Source: Haematobia irritans (taxonomy: Eukaryota > Arthropoda > Insecta > Diptera > Muscidae). From it: a DNA stretch of 64,000 nt. Numbering within the stretch: position 1 is the first letter of the stretch; each line of letters starts with the position of its first letter. Below the pieces are notes generated by a model that was not told the DNA's origin, searched no databases, and saw only the letters and a program-made list of their open reading frames with translations. The DNA lies in NCBI RefSeq assembly GCF_050003625.1, contig NC_134400.1:60950066-61014065 (forward strand), written 5' to 3'. Positions 47,171 through 59,713 of the stretch are shown here, piece by piece. Made by a program: the position numbers and the translations under genes.

Positions 47171-48261
47171 TCCCCACCCTGTCGAAAACAGTGATATACG
47201 ATATCCAAAACTCGTCACTATTGAGAAGTTGTTCCACGCAAGTTACTACAAAAAAAGCATCGAGTGCAATTATCAGGTGACTTTTTTGATACATTTGACT
47301 GTATCACCCTTAAATAAAACTGTTAGACAAAGTGCATTTTAAGATAGTTTTAAAAGAATCATTGTGGTCAAGTAAAATACGATTGTTTAGATGTTTATTA
47401 ATTTGAATAAAAATTTATAAATTATAGATAGGCATAACATTTATACGAAAAAAACATATTGACATTGTCTTAAGAAAGGAATTATGTTGATTTATAATTT
47501 GCAATTCTGCTATATTCGGCTGATGCTCCACCGTCTAGCAGTGTTTATTCCTGATGGAGGCATCGTGTCTGAAAAAATATCTGAAAAACTATAACTTTAT
47601 TCCATTTGGAAAGTCGAAAATTGTTCACCAATATACCTTTCACTATTTTAAGCGTAATAACTATGTTTTCAGCACTTCATTTTCGTTTTTATTTAAATAA
47701 TTCATAATAAGCTAGTTGCGCTCCGTATTACACAAAATATAAAATGGCTATTGTAACAATAGTGATGGCAAAATACTTTCATGTACATTTCGTACTTTTT
47801 GATACGCTTTTCCCATGACAGTTGGCGATTGTTGGTTGTGCCACTTAGGAGTCTGTGGTAGCGATGAGTATGAAATGGAACTTTGAAATGCTGGCAGGGT
47901 GTAGACCGATCTCCCAATTTGATTTCTTGGACTTCTAGAAATCGCACTTTTTATCCGTGCTGTAGTGCCCACATATAATATAGATTTGAAAAAATATTCA
48001 CCTAATATGAAAGATCATGTAACCAAAATTTTATGGTAAGCAATCTACACAATATTAAATTTCTTTAAGTTAAAGAAGTTTTGAGTAAAAGAAAGTTCAT
48101 CATCTTTGTTTTAAGAATTGGTTTCTTTCAATTTAGTACACGAATGTTGGAAATTGTCGTCCATAAATTAAAGTCGTACGTCTTTGAAGTAAATCCAATT
48201 TCCCTTGTAGTAAAGAAAAACATTTTTGATTTAAATAAATAATCTTTAGTGGATGTTTTTA
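47171..48261. other. No recognised gene
   Basis: AT-rich DNA with one diverged A153-type unit (about 47870-47975). No convincing frame. Confidence 0.5.
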
Positions 48262-48497
48262 TATCAGACTCAGACTATTCAGCCCATTGTGAGTGCTGCC
48301 CGATTCCATGTTAAAATCAAGGACAAGGGACCTCTTTTTATAGCCGAACCCGAACGGCGTTTCACATTGCTGTGAAACGACTTAGAGACGCTTTGAAAAA
48401 CTCAGCATTACTGGGAGAAGATAATCCACCAGGCATCGAATCCATGACCTTGTGTATGTCAGGCGGGCATGCTAACCATTGTATCACGGTGGCTCCC
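48262..48497 (-). repeat. tRNA-derived SINE with LINE-like tail
   Basis: On the minus strand: head CCACCGTGATACAATGGTTA (A box) and GTCATGGATTCGATGCC (B box), body AGTAATGCTGAGTTTTTCAA ... CGGGTTCGGCTATAAAAAG, then ACAATGGGCTGAATAGTCTG. That last part is also the 3' UTR of the LINE family at 15759-22981 (ACAATGGACTGAATAGTCTA). This fits a SINE moved by that LINE. Full-length apart from the terminal repeats of the tail. Confidence 0.8.
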
Positions 48498-48808
48498 AAG
48501 TAGATGTTTGGATTAAAAATAAGACATCTTCGAAAATAGGCTAATTTCTATTATTGAGGATTTTGCACCTTTGCACAATGGTCGATGCTGTATGGAGTTA
48601 GCGGCCAAAAATACTTCCACGGTAGGTATCATCGTGAAACTTTGGTAACGGCTTTATAATTATGTCAGAAATATTTAGCGGTAAAATGGGATTGTTTGAC
48701 GACGTTTTGGTATAGCCCCCATATATTCCGATATCCAGATTTTATTTCTTGGGCTTCTAGAAACCATAGCTTCTATCCGAAATGGGGTGCATCAGTCCAT
48801 TATCATCA
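48498..48808 (-). repeat. Diverged A153-type unit
   Basis: At about 48705-48800, TATAGCCCCCATATATTCCG, GGGCTTCTAGAAACCATAG and TCTATCCGAAATGGGGTGCA resemble the degenerate units at 46950-47060. Confidence 0.45.
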
Positions 48809-48970
48809 TTAGGTTAGGTTAGGTTAGGTTAAAGTGGCAGCCCGATTAAGTTTCAGGCTCACTTAGACAATTCAGTCCATTGTGATACCTCATTTAACTA
48901 AAAGTACCAATTACATATGGGCACTTCTAGTTTTAACCACTGAACCTTCACTATTATTTTCTTTTGTTGA
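48809..48970 (-). repeat. LINE 3' end fragment with (TTAGG) tail
   Basis: Four TTAGG-type units followed by TTAAAGTGGCAGCCCGATTA match the 3' UTR of the LINE copies. The match stops at the end of the ORF2 stop region (CTTTTGTTGAA), where YR-H sequence begins. A severely 5'-truncated insertion of about 160 bp. Confidence 0.85.
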
Positions 48971-49759
48971 AAAAAATCCTAAACTGAAAGCAATTAGGAA
49001 TAGTTCATTAACTAGAATAAGGCATGGATGGCATTTTACTAATACTGTTTTCTTCGCTGGGTATAAGAATTTACTACTGAAGAAAATTTTATTCACTGAT
49101 AACAAAGCATTCGTAAAAATAAACAAAAACCGAACTACAACCAAGTTTCCTCAAATTTAGTAAGATTTCTTATAAAATTATAATTCTGACTTCCTTTATT
49201 ATAGAAAGCTTAGCATACATACGAATAACACTTGGCATAGAAAAATATTTTAGTTCATTCGTACTAAGAAGTATTCAATCCTTTCAAAACTTAAGGAAAC
49301 ACACTTGTTAGAATATAGGAAAATTTCCTACATTTCTTTTATCTATCTGTAATCGATACCTGTCTTTGATGTAATCGATATATTTGCGCGTGGGTTGTTC
49401 TTTTAGTTGGAATCGCGTTGTTATGGTATACGGAGAGATTGTTAAAAAATAATATAGTAAAATAATATTACAAATAAAATATATAAAATATTTGTTATTT
49501 TAAATTAGTGACAACAAGTATATACGGCCGTATGTTCGGCCAGGCCGAAGCTTATGTACCCTCCATCATGGATTGCGTAGAAACTTCTTCTAAACACTGC
49601 CATCCAGAAACGAATTACTTAAGTTGCGGTAACGCTTGCCGATGGCAAGGTATCTTAAAACCTCCTAACACCATCTTCTAAATTGTATGTAAGTCCATAC
49701 GTGGTATATATTAAATCAAAAACGATCGATCCAATACGTATATAATTCAGTTTGACAAA

Positions 49760-50130
49760 GTAGACATAACATTTTGACAAAATTTTCTACAGAAATAAAA
49801 TTTTAACAAAATTTTCTATAGAAATAAAAATTTTGACAAAATTTGCTATAGAAAGAAAATTTTAACAAAAATTTCTACAGAAATAAAATTGTAACAAAAT
49901 TTTCTATAGAAATAAACTTTTGACAAAATTTTCTATAGAAATAAAAACTTGGTAGATTATTTTTGGCTCGAGTGGCAACCATGATTATGAACCGAATAAA
50001 ATTTGAACAAAATTTTCTATAGAAATAAAATTTTGACAATGATGAAAATTTTATTATGAACCCAATAAAATTTTAGCAAAATTTTATCTAGAAATAAAAT
50101 TTTGTTAAAATTTTCTATAAAAATAAAATT
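49760..50130. repeat. AT-rich minisatellite inside A153
   Basis: Repeats near AAAATTTTCTATAGAAATA of about 27-32 bp, in two blocks separated by GGCTCGAGTGGCAACCATGA. Inverted counterpart of 24336-24535. Confidence 0.75.
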
Positions 50131-51789
50131 TTGGTAGATTATTTTTGGCTCTAGTGGCAACCATGATTATGAACCGATATGGACCAATTTTTGTGTGATT
50201 GGCCAATTTTGGTATGGTTGTTAGAGACCATATACTAACACCACGTTCCTAATTTGAACCGGATCGGATGAATTTTGCTCCCCCAGGAGGCTCCGGAGGT
50301 CAAATCTGGAGAACGTTTTATATGGGGGCTATATATAATTATGGACCGATATGGACCAATTCTGGCACGGTTGTTAAAGATCATATACTAACACCATGTT
50401 CCAAATTACAACCGGATTGGATGAAATTTGCTTCTCTTGGAGACTTCGCAAGCCAAATCTGGGGATCGGTTTATATAGGGGCTATACATAATTATGAACC
50501 GATGTGGACTAATTTTTGCACGGTTGTTAGAGACCATATACCAATATCATGTACCAAATTCCAGGCGGATCGGATGAAATTTGCTTCTCTTTGAGGCTCC
50601 GTAACCCAATCTGGGGATCGGTTTATATGGGCGCTATATATAATTATGGACCGATGTGGACTAGTTTTTGCACAGTTGTTAGAGACCATGTACCAATACC
50701 ATGTACCAAATTTCAGCCGGATCGGATGCAATTTGCTTCTCTTTGAGGCTTCGCAAGCCAAATCTGGAGATCGGTTTATATGGGGTCTATATATAATTAT
50801 GGACCGATGTGGACCAATTTTTGCACGGTTATTAGAGACCATATACCAACATCATGTACCAAATTTCAGCCAGATCGGATGAAATTTGTTTCTCTTGAGG
50901 CTCCGCAAGCCAAATCTGGGGATCGGTTTATATGGGGGCTATATATAATTATGGACCGATGTGGACCAGTTTTTGCATGATTGTTAGAGACCATATACCA
51001 ACACCATGTACCAAATTTCAGCCGGATCGAATGAAATATGCTTCTCTTAGAGGCTCCACAAGCCAAATCTGGGGATCGGTTTATATGGGGGCTATATATA
51101 ATTATGGACCGATATGGACCAATTTTTGAGTGGTTGGTAGAGACCATATGCTAACACCATGTACCAAATTTCAGCCGGATCGGATGAAATTTTCTTCTCT
51201 TTGAGGATCCGCAAGCCAAATCTGGGGATCGGTTTATATGGGGGCTATATATAATTATGGACCGATGTGAACCAATTTTTGCACGGTTGTTAAAGGCCAA
51301 CACCATGTACCAAATTGCAGCCGGATCGGATGAAATTTGCTTCTCTTTTAGGCTCCGCAAGCCAAATCTGGGGATCGGTTTATACACTGAAAAAACAGTG
51401 AACCCTTTTGCATTGCAAAATGAGCTAAACTGTAGTAATATTGACCATGATTTAGCCCTTAAGATTTTTTTCAACTTGTCTAGTTTATAATTCTCTTAAA
51501 TTTTAGTTCATCTATAACATTGTAGTTTAGTTCATTTTTACAACACCATAAGATGTATATACCCCTACCAAGTTAAAAAGTCAGTATTATTTTGGTTTAC
51601 TTGCTTATTTTTTGCTTTTTTAAAATGTCGACGACTAAACTATTTTTAAATCAATCATTCCACAGTACAGAGAAATTAAATAATTAAAGGAAAAACAAAC
51701 CGTTTTACTATTATGAAAATTTTCATACATTAAAATTAAACTTTATTTAAGCAAAAGTACTTTATTATAAAAACTTATGATGAAAGTTC

Positions 51790-54660
51790 TTAATACAATG
51801 TTTTTTGTGAATAAAAATTATGACCACGTGGAACAGAGAGTAGTTCATTTGGACCCGCTGTTTGTTTATTCATAGTAGATAATTTTTTCATATATCTTGC
51901 TGGAAAAAATGGAAACAATAATGAAAATTGTTAAAAATTCACACCATGTAATGAAATATAATTTTTAATTCTTCATTTTAGCTTGTAACTTACCATATTT
52001 GGGGGCATTTTATCAAATGGTGTAGGGAATTCAACTTTTCTTTGGAAAACGTATCTCATAAAATTTGTACCTGAAACAATTAGAGAAATAATGAAGTATT
52101 CTAAATAAACTCATAAAACTGTGTTGTTATCGATGTGAAGGATATAATAAAATAAATATTCTAGTTGAAAGAAAGCCAAAGTTTTAATATAAAACTTACC
52201 AATTCTCTATTAAATTGTACGCTGAGGGGAAATATAAAAAGCTGTCCAAATTTATTTGGGTTACTCTGAAATTAAATATTAAATAAAATTATTAAATAAG
52301 TTTTCAAAAAATCTGATGAATAAGAATAATATGCATTAAAAACCAAATATTCTTGATAACCCTAGACAGTAATCATTCGTCAAAATGACGACACGTAATT
52401 TCATTTTCGATTTAAAATGCATTTTAGTCTATTGGGAAATGGTGAATTTAAGTTATACTAATTCGACCGTTTTATGAATTTTTGTTTTATACTACTTAAA
52501 ACCAAATTGAATAAGAAAATAAACTCAAGTTTGGTTCACTTTTTCGCTCACGATGAAAATTTTAGCGTCTTGAAATGAGCAGTAGTCAAAATGACGAAGG
52601 CTGACGTTAATGTACAAAAAATAAGGATGACTGTCCAGGACTAAAAGAAAGTTAAAGAATCCTTACCAATTCACTATTAAATTGCAGGCAAAGGAGTACT
52701 AATTTTGTCCAAATGTTTAAGGGGTTATTCTGAAATTAAATATTTGTTTTTACATTAAAATTATTACATTGGTTTCCAAAAAATTTGATTAAAGAAATAC
52801 TAAAATAAGGCATTAAAAACCTGTAATTTTGATGATGAAAAGGTCACAAAAACGTAAATATTCTAGTTAAAATAAAGCCAATTTTTAAAAGAAAACTTAC
52901 CAATTCTCTATTTTTTAAATTTGTTCGAATCCATCTGGAGTTGCTCTGAAATTAAATATTGTTTTTACAACAAAGAAAAACATTAAACTGGTTTCCAAAA
53001 AAATTAATTAACAAATAATAATATACATAAAAAATATTCTTTTTAAAAGAAAGTCATATTAAAACAAGTATAAACGGCCGTAAGTTCGGCCAGGCCGAAT
53101 CTTATGTACCCTCCACCATGGATTGCGTAGAAAATTCTACGAAAGACTGTTATACACAATCGAATTAGTTGGGTTGTGGTATCTTAAATCGTTTTCTAAA
53201 TTGTGAGTTAGTCTACACGTGGTATATATTAGACAAAAGGTATGTAAGTCTACAAATAATTACGAATCGATATGGACTTTTGCACGGTACGTAGGGAGCC
53301 AGAATTGAAATAGGGGGGTCGCTTATATGGGGGCTATATACAATTATGAACTTGATATGGACCAATTTTTGTGTGATTGGGGATCGATTTATCTGAGGGC
53401 TATATACAACTATAGACCGATATGTACCTAGTTAGGCATGGTTGTTAACGGCCATATACTAGCACAATGTACCAAAGTTCAACTGACTCGGATGAAATTT
53501 GCTCCTCCAAGAGGGTCCAAAACCAAATCTCGGGATCGGTTTATATGGGGGCTATATATGATTATGGACTGATATGGACCACTTTTGGCATGGTTGTTAA
53601 ATATCATATACCACCACCACGTACCAAATTTCAACCAGATCGGATGAATTTTGCTTCTCCACAAGGTACCGGAGGTCAAATCTGGGGATCGGTTTATATG
53701 GGGGCTATATATAATTATGGACTGATATGAACCAATTCATGCATGGTTGTTGGATACCATATACTAACATCACTTACCAAATTTCAACCGAATCCGATGA
53801 ATTTTTCTCTTCCAAGGGGCTCCGGAGGTCAAATCTGGGGATCGGTTTATATGGGGGCTATACATAATTATGGACCGATTTCGACCAATTTTTCATGGGT
53901 GTTTGAGGCCATATATTAACACCACGTACCAAATATCAACTGAATCAGATGAATTTTGGTCTTCCAAGAGGCTCCGGAGGTCAAATCTGGCGATCGGTTT
54001 ATATGGAGCTATATATAATTATGCACCGATGTAGACCAATTTTTGCATGGTCATTAGAGACCATATACCAATACCATGTACCAAATTTCAGCCGGATCAG
54101 ATGAAATTTGCTTCTCTTAGAGGCTCCGCAAGCCAAATCGGGGGATCGGTTTATATGGGGGCTATATATAATTATGGACCGATGTGGACCAATTATTGCA
54201 TGATTGTTAGAGATCATATACTAACACCATGTACCAAATTTCAGCTGGATCGGATGAAATATGCTTCTCTTAGAGCAATCGCAAGCCAAATTTGGAGGTC
54301 CGTTTATATGGGGGCTATACGTAAAAGTGGACCGATATGGCCCATTTGCAATACCATCCGACCCACATCAATAACAACTACTTGTGCCAAGTTTCAAGTC
54401 GATAGCTTGTTTCGTTCGGAAGTTAGCGTGATTTCAACAGACGGACGGACGGACGCACGGACATGCTCAGATCGACTCAGAATTTCACCACGACCCAGAA
54501 TATATATATACTTTATGGGGTCTTAGAGCAATATTTCGATGTGTTACAAACGGAATGACAAAGTTAATATACCCCCATCCTATGGTGGAGGGTATAAAAA
54601 TACTTACCAATTTATGAATAAACTATACGCTGAGATATAACAAAAATTTTCCAAATTCAG
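51790..54660 (-). other. Six exon-like segments with splice signals inside YR-F
   Basis: Minus-strand order: 54660-54608 (53 nt), 52945-52901 (45), 52729-52667 (63), 52265-52200 (66), 52070-51994 (77), then from 51899 to a TAA at 51790. Each internal segment follows a pyrimidine-rich ...CAG and ends before GTAAG. The first four are diverged copies of one cassette ending ATTG|GTAAG; the three of 45, 63 and 66 nt are open in frame and divisible by three. The last two have one open frame each (VFQRKVEFPTPFDKMP; KKLSTMNKQTAGPNELL), but the phases do not join. Source gene unknown; probably decayed captured exons. Confidence 0.5.
53062..54600 (+). repeat. Complete A153 element nested in YR-F
   Basis: AACAAGTATAAACGGCCG head to GGTGGAGGGTATAAAAA end, with the mini-me-like GGAC run, core and TA run at about 54440-54515. 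It is closely similar to 3099-4756, including the ACCAATTCATGCATGG variant unit. Confidence 0.87.
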
Positions 54661-56608
54661 CTGGAATTGAATATTATTTTTTACATAGAATAATAAAAAT
54701 ATCAATACACTTTCAATTTCAACATATTTTCCTAAATATTCTTAATAACTTTTTTCTAAACTACCGATAAAATATTAATAACTTTCATTTAAAAGGTTTA
54801 ATAAACAAACACCAATATATGTCTCAAAAATCCAAAATATTCCATGCCTTTATATTCCCTTGTTGCATACCTACTTAAAAGCTGCAACAGCCCACGCCAA
54901 CGCCAACTATACAACTGAAGCATGCCAAACAAAACCAAGCAAAGCCAAAACATTCCTACAACAATAAAAACACATGTGCCTTTATTGAAAACAACACCTC
55001 ATCCAGCCATATAAACCATTCGCGAATAACAAACACACACACACAAACCACTAAATGAACAAAAATATAAACAACCCCACGCTCATGTATACACAACAAA
55101 ACTCAAGTAACATCATCTTTACATTATTCACATTCCACTATGCCGATAAAGATCTCTGTACTATGCATTAGTTCATCGCATCTGCTGACAATTTACTCTA
55201 AGAATAATATTCGTAAAGGCACACCAGTTAATGAACGATGAAACGTTTAACTTAAAAGTTGCAAAATTTTCATGAAATGTTATCTACCATTTTTGACGAA
55301 AATGTCTATAAATTTAATTACATGCGAACTAAAAATATTGCATTGGGTAATTTTTTACCAACAATTATTAACTATAGGAATTGTCAGTAAGAAATTGCTA
55401 TCCACTTTCAAGTTCATTTTTCGTAAAAAAAATATTTTCTCATACAAAAAAATCTTATAGTAAATTGCACTTATTATTTAGAAAATACTTTACATTTCAC
55501 AAGTAGTTTTATAGCATGACATACGAATTTTTAACTACCAGTTAAGAAATTTTTTAAGGAAATTTCCATCGTATTTTGTAGGCCATGAACTAAACGATTG
55601 CTACTTAGAATTTGTAAAATTTCATTTCGAGTAGTTAATTTTCGTTGAAGATACGAAAAATGAACTAAAATTCTGGAAAATTCTTGTAATAAATTATTGT
55701 AAAAATCTTCTTAAATTTACGAGACACTTTTTTTCTGTGTATGGGGGCTATATATAATTATGGACCGATGTGGACCAATTTTTGCATGGTTGTTAGAGAC
55801 CGTATACCAACACCATATATACACCGACCTACATCGATAACAACTACTTGTGCCAAGTTTCAAGTCGATAGCTTGTTTCGTTCGGAAGTTAGCGTGATTT
55901 CAACAGACGGACGGACGGACATGCTTAGATCGACTCAGAATTTCACCACGACCCAGAATATATATACTTTATGGGGTCTTAGAGCAATATTTCGATGTGT
56001 TACAAACGGAATGCCAAAGTTAATATACCCCCATCCTATGATGGAGGGTATAAAAATGTTCGTTTTTTGAAAATTGGTTTATAAAAAAGAAAACACCAGC
56101 AGAATAACAACCCCTTCATTCGACTTCATTTTGGAATCTTCAATTATATTCAGTGACGCTAACCTTTGGTGAAAAATTGGTTTTGGATTTTTTTGTTTAT
56201 ATTTGTAGGTATTGAAATTGTAGAAGGTGGACAAAATTGCTAGGCAGCAAATTATTCAAAGTGAAAGGTACTACAAGAAGAAAAAAATGTGTTAATATTT
56301 CAAGGACAGTCGGTGCTGTTGATTCTAAATAAATATATTTAATATATTAATAAACCATGTCTTTTATTGAAGAATAATTGCTTATATAAATACATAAAAT
56401 TGTATTTAAAAACGAAGGTAAGCAGATCTAAATTTGAAGTAAAAGGTTTACCACAAATAAAGGGTGATACGGTCAAAATTTGGTCAATATAAACTTGACG
56501 TATTTCTTTCAATTTTGCATTTAAAAAACCTGAACACCTCTCATTTTGAAGGTGTGTGTAGAATATTGCTCCTATTTTGATTTTGGAGTTCACTCTTCAG
56601 TTGTCAAA

Positions 56609-57720
56609 ATGCCGTCCAAGCAAGAAGAGCAGCGTATCAAAATTTTGCTCGCGCATCTCGAAAATCCGAGCTACTCGCACGCAAAGCTGGCAAAATCGCT
56701 AAAAGTTGCCAAATCAACCGTTACAAATGTAACTAAAGTGTTTGGGAAACGTTTTTCGACAGCCAGGAAGTCTGGATCGGGGGGAAATCGAAAACCGGAA
56801 GCCGCTGAGACGACAAAGAGAGTTGCCGGTAGTTTCAAGCGAAACCCTAACCTATCTCTCCGAGATGCCGCAAATAAGCTGGGTGTATCGTCTACAACCG
56901 TGCATCGAGCCAAAAAACGAGCCGGACTATCGACTTACAAGAAGGTAGTGACTTCAAATCGCGATGATAAACAAAATACGACGGCCAAAGCGCGATCCCG
57001 GAGGCTGTACACTACGATGCTGGCGAAGTTTGACTGCGTGGTAATGGACGGCGAAACCTACGTCAAAGCCGACTACAAGCAGCTTCCAGGACAGGAGTTC
57101 TATACGGCAAAAGGAAGGGGAAAGGTAGCAGATATTTTCAAGCACATAAAACTGTCAAAGTTCGCAAAGAAATATCTAGTTTGGCAAGCCATCTGTACCT
57201 GTGGCTTGAAAAGCAGCATTTTCATAGCTTCCGGGACTGTCAACCAAGAAATTTACGTGAAAGAGTGTTTGAATAAACGTCTGCTGCCTTTCCTGAAGAA
57301 ACACGGTTGTTCCGTACTGTTTTGGCCGGATTTGGCATCTTGCCATTACGGTAAAAAGTCCATGGAGTGGTACGCCGCCAACAACGTGCAGGTGGTTCCC
57401 AAGGACAAGAACCCTCCCAACACGCCAGAGCTCCGCCCAATTGAGAAATACTGAGCTATTTTCAAGCGGAACCTAAAGAAGACCAAAAAACTGCTAAGGA
57501 CGAGCAGCAATTCAAGGCAAACTGGCTTTCTGCGGCGATGAAGGTGCACCCAGAGAAGGAATATGATCACCTCAAACATGTTTCAAGAGCAAAATGTTAT
57601 TTTTGGATGGTGACCATGTAACATGTAACTCTGGGTGTGGACAAGGTGGCTGTACAAAATCTGATGGCAGGTGTCAAGCGTGAGGCCCGGCAATTCGGAT
57701 TTGGAAAAGCGAAAGCCTAA
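56609..57720 (+). pseudogene. ITmD37E-type transposase with one nonsense change and a MITE insertion
   Basis: From the ATG at 56609: an HTH DNA-binding half (EEQRIKILLAHLENPSYSHA, KVAKSTVTNVTKVF, a second HTH SLRDAANKLGVSSTTVHRAK), then the catalytic half. MDGETYVKADYKQLPGQEF holds Asp 1, LFWPDLASCHYGKKSMEWY holds Asp 2, and TPELRPIEKY holds the Glu. I count 37 residues between Asp 2 and that Glu, the DD37E spacing known from mosquito ITmD37E elements. The usual Trp after EKY is TGA (57452-57454). The C-terminal part (AIFKRNLKKTKKLL) continues open, is split by a 91-bp YR-P at 57547, then runs VDKVAVQNLMAGVKREARQF to TAA 57720. All three catalytic residues are intact. Confidence 0.9.
57547..57637. 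mobile_element. Deleted YR-P element (91 bp) in the transposase
   Basis: CACCCAGAGAAGGAATATGA to AACTCTGGGTG, with TG on both sides (57545-57546, 57638-57639). Removing it with one TG restores the transposase frame exactly (AAG GTG GAC AAG), which proves the 2-bp duplication. Confidence 0.92.
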
Positions 57721-57764
57721 CTGAATATTTTCCCTAATTGAACTTGAAAAAGAAATTGAAGACG

Positions 57765-57918
57765 GTGTTAGGAAGTTTTAAAACATTACTTGGTTTGTGT
57801 TACCACATACCAAGTAATTCGATTGTGGATGACAGTCTTTAGTAGAAGGTTCTACGCAATCCATGTTGGAAGGTACATAAGCGTCGGCCTGGCCGAACTT
57901 ACAGCCGCATATACTTGT
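57765..57918 (-). repeat. A153 head fragment
   Basis: TGTTAGGAAGTTTTAAAAC to GTCGGCCTGGCCGAACTTAC. Only the head portion is present, beside the next A153. Confidence 0.75.
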
Positions 57919-59713
57919 TTTCTGTGAAATTAAGATAACATTTTTATACCCTCCACCATAGGATATATTAACTTTGTCATTCCGTTTGTAACACATCGAA
58001 ATATTGCTTTAAGACCCCATAAAGTATATATATTCTGGGTCGTGATGAAATTCTGAGTCGATCTGAGCATGTCCGTCCGTCCGTCTGTTGAAATCACGCT
58101 AACTTCCGAACGAAACAAGCTATCGACTTGAAACTTGGCACAAGTAGTTGTTATCGATGTAGGTCGGATGGTATTGAAAATGGGCCATATCGGTCCACTT
58201 TTACGTATAGCCCCCATATAAACGGACCCCCAAATTTGGTTTGCGATTGCTCTAAGAGAAGCAAATTTCATCCGATCCGGCTGAAATTTGGTACATGGTG
58301 TTAGTATAGGGTCTCTAACAACCATTCAAAAATTGGTCCACATCGGTCCATAATTATATATAGCCCCCATATAAACCGATCCCCCGATTTGGCTTGCGAG
58401 GCCTCTAAGAGAAGCAAATTTCATCCGATCCGGCTGAAATTTGGTACATGGTGTTAGTATATGGTCTCTAACAACCATGCAAAACTTGGTCGACATCGGT
58501 CCATAATTATATATAGCCCCCATATAAACCGATCACCAGATTTGACCTCCAGAGCCTTTTGGAAGATCAAAATTCATCTGATTCAGTTGAAATTTGGTAC
58601 GTGGTGTTAATATATGGCCTCAAACTCCCATGCAAAAATTGGTCGAAATCGGTCCATAATTATATATAGGCCCCATATAAACCGATCCCCAGATTTGACC
58701 TCCAGAGCCCCTTGGAAGAGCAAAATTCTTCCCATTCGGTTGAAATTTGGTTCGTGATGTTAGTATATGGTATCCAACAACCATGCAGGAATTGGTTCCT
58801 ATCAGCCCATAATTATATATAGCCATAAGCGTAGGAAGACCTCTGGGGAGGGGGCTTAGACCCCCCAGAAAAATATTAGCCCCCCCCCAGAATTTGAAAC
58901 TCTATTTATGATTTTCCATTTTTCAATAAATGTCAATAGTTTTTTTAATTTTAATAAAAATTAAACAAGTATATACAATCGCACAAAGTTCCGCTAAAGA
59001 CTTTCATGAACAATCGAATTACTTGGGTTGTGGTAGCAGTTGCCGATGGCAATGTTTGAAGTCAGATATTTATGAAAAAAGCTGTGGTTGAACTTATGAT
59101 TGATCTAGTTTAGTCAATTTAATTAAAAAAATAGTAATTGATATTAAAACTTTTCTTTCATAAATTAATATCTTAATAATGCTGCGAAAAAGCGTTGCCA
59201 AAAAAGTAGTGAAAATGTTCTTGTTGGATCTAGAAGTGGTGCAAAATTGGCGGAGAAGCAATTAATGTAATATGAGCTTGTCATAGGACAAATGTCCACC
59301 GTTTCAACAGCCGTTGCAATGAATTTGTATTACTTCTTAAGGTGAGATCCGAATTCAGTGTTTTGAATGTGAATTAAAAAATTTTGTGATATTTGCCCAA
59401 ATAAATAATTTTTATATTGTTTTTATGATTTTTAATGCATTCTGACGCTTGTTTGAAACGTTTTTCCTCGAATAATTTCCAAAATTATCGATTTTTCTAT
59501 AATGGATCTAAATCCTACTGCTAACAGATTTTTGGCAAAATTTGAATAATTTGTACCAATTTATTCATTCTTAATCTTTTTTAAACTATTTAAAAAAAAG
59601 AAAACAAAAAATTACACATTAAAATATGAAAAAAATGAAGTTAAAAAACTTCCTGTGTAGTTAAAATAATTGAGGACATTTTTGGAAGTACTTTTAAAGT
59701 TGTGCCTTTAGAA

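Larger units (their letters stand above)
51385..55739. mobile_element. YR-F element (4.36 kb including a nested A153)
   Basis: CACTGAAAAAACAGTGAACC at the left, CACTTTTTTTCTGTG at the right, TA on both sides (51383-51384, 55740-55741). Removing it restores the host A153 text TTTATATGGGGG. It carries an A153 (53062-54600) and about 2.8 kb of its own sequence, which includes exon-like cassettes on the minus strand. Confidence 0.88.
49513..56056 (+). repeat. A153 element split by YR-F
   Basis: Head block at 49513 (identical in style to the one starting at 63743), AT minisatellite, at least seven 153-bp units (GGTTTATATGGGGGCTATAT at 50925, 51078 and 51231), interruption at 51385-55739, then the last unit, GGAC run and GGAGGGTATAAAAA end at 56056. 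Confidence 0.87.
48971..56459 (+). mobile_element. YR-H copy, both ends lost, split by an A153
   Basis: 48971-49512 matches YR-H from about 30212 (ATCCTAAACTG) to 30770, and 56057-56459 continues from AAGAAAACACCAGCAG to ACCACAAATA. The A153 of 49513-56056 lies between. In this copy the splice-donor-like CAGGTAAT of YR-H is deleted (near 56145). The DD37E element follows directly. Confidence 0.75.
56460..57762 (+). mobile_element. DD37E Tc1/mariner-type element, right end missing
   Basis: The left terminus AGGGTGATACGGTCAAAATT follows a TA inside YR-H sequence. One transposase gene fills the element. After its stop (57720) about 40 bp remain and no inverse of the left terminus is seen; an A153 fragment follows. 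Confidence 0.82.

Noticed and set aside
56671..57579. Minus-strand frames across the DD37E element
   Set aside because: They are antisense to a clearly recognisable transposase.
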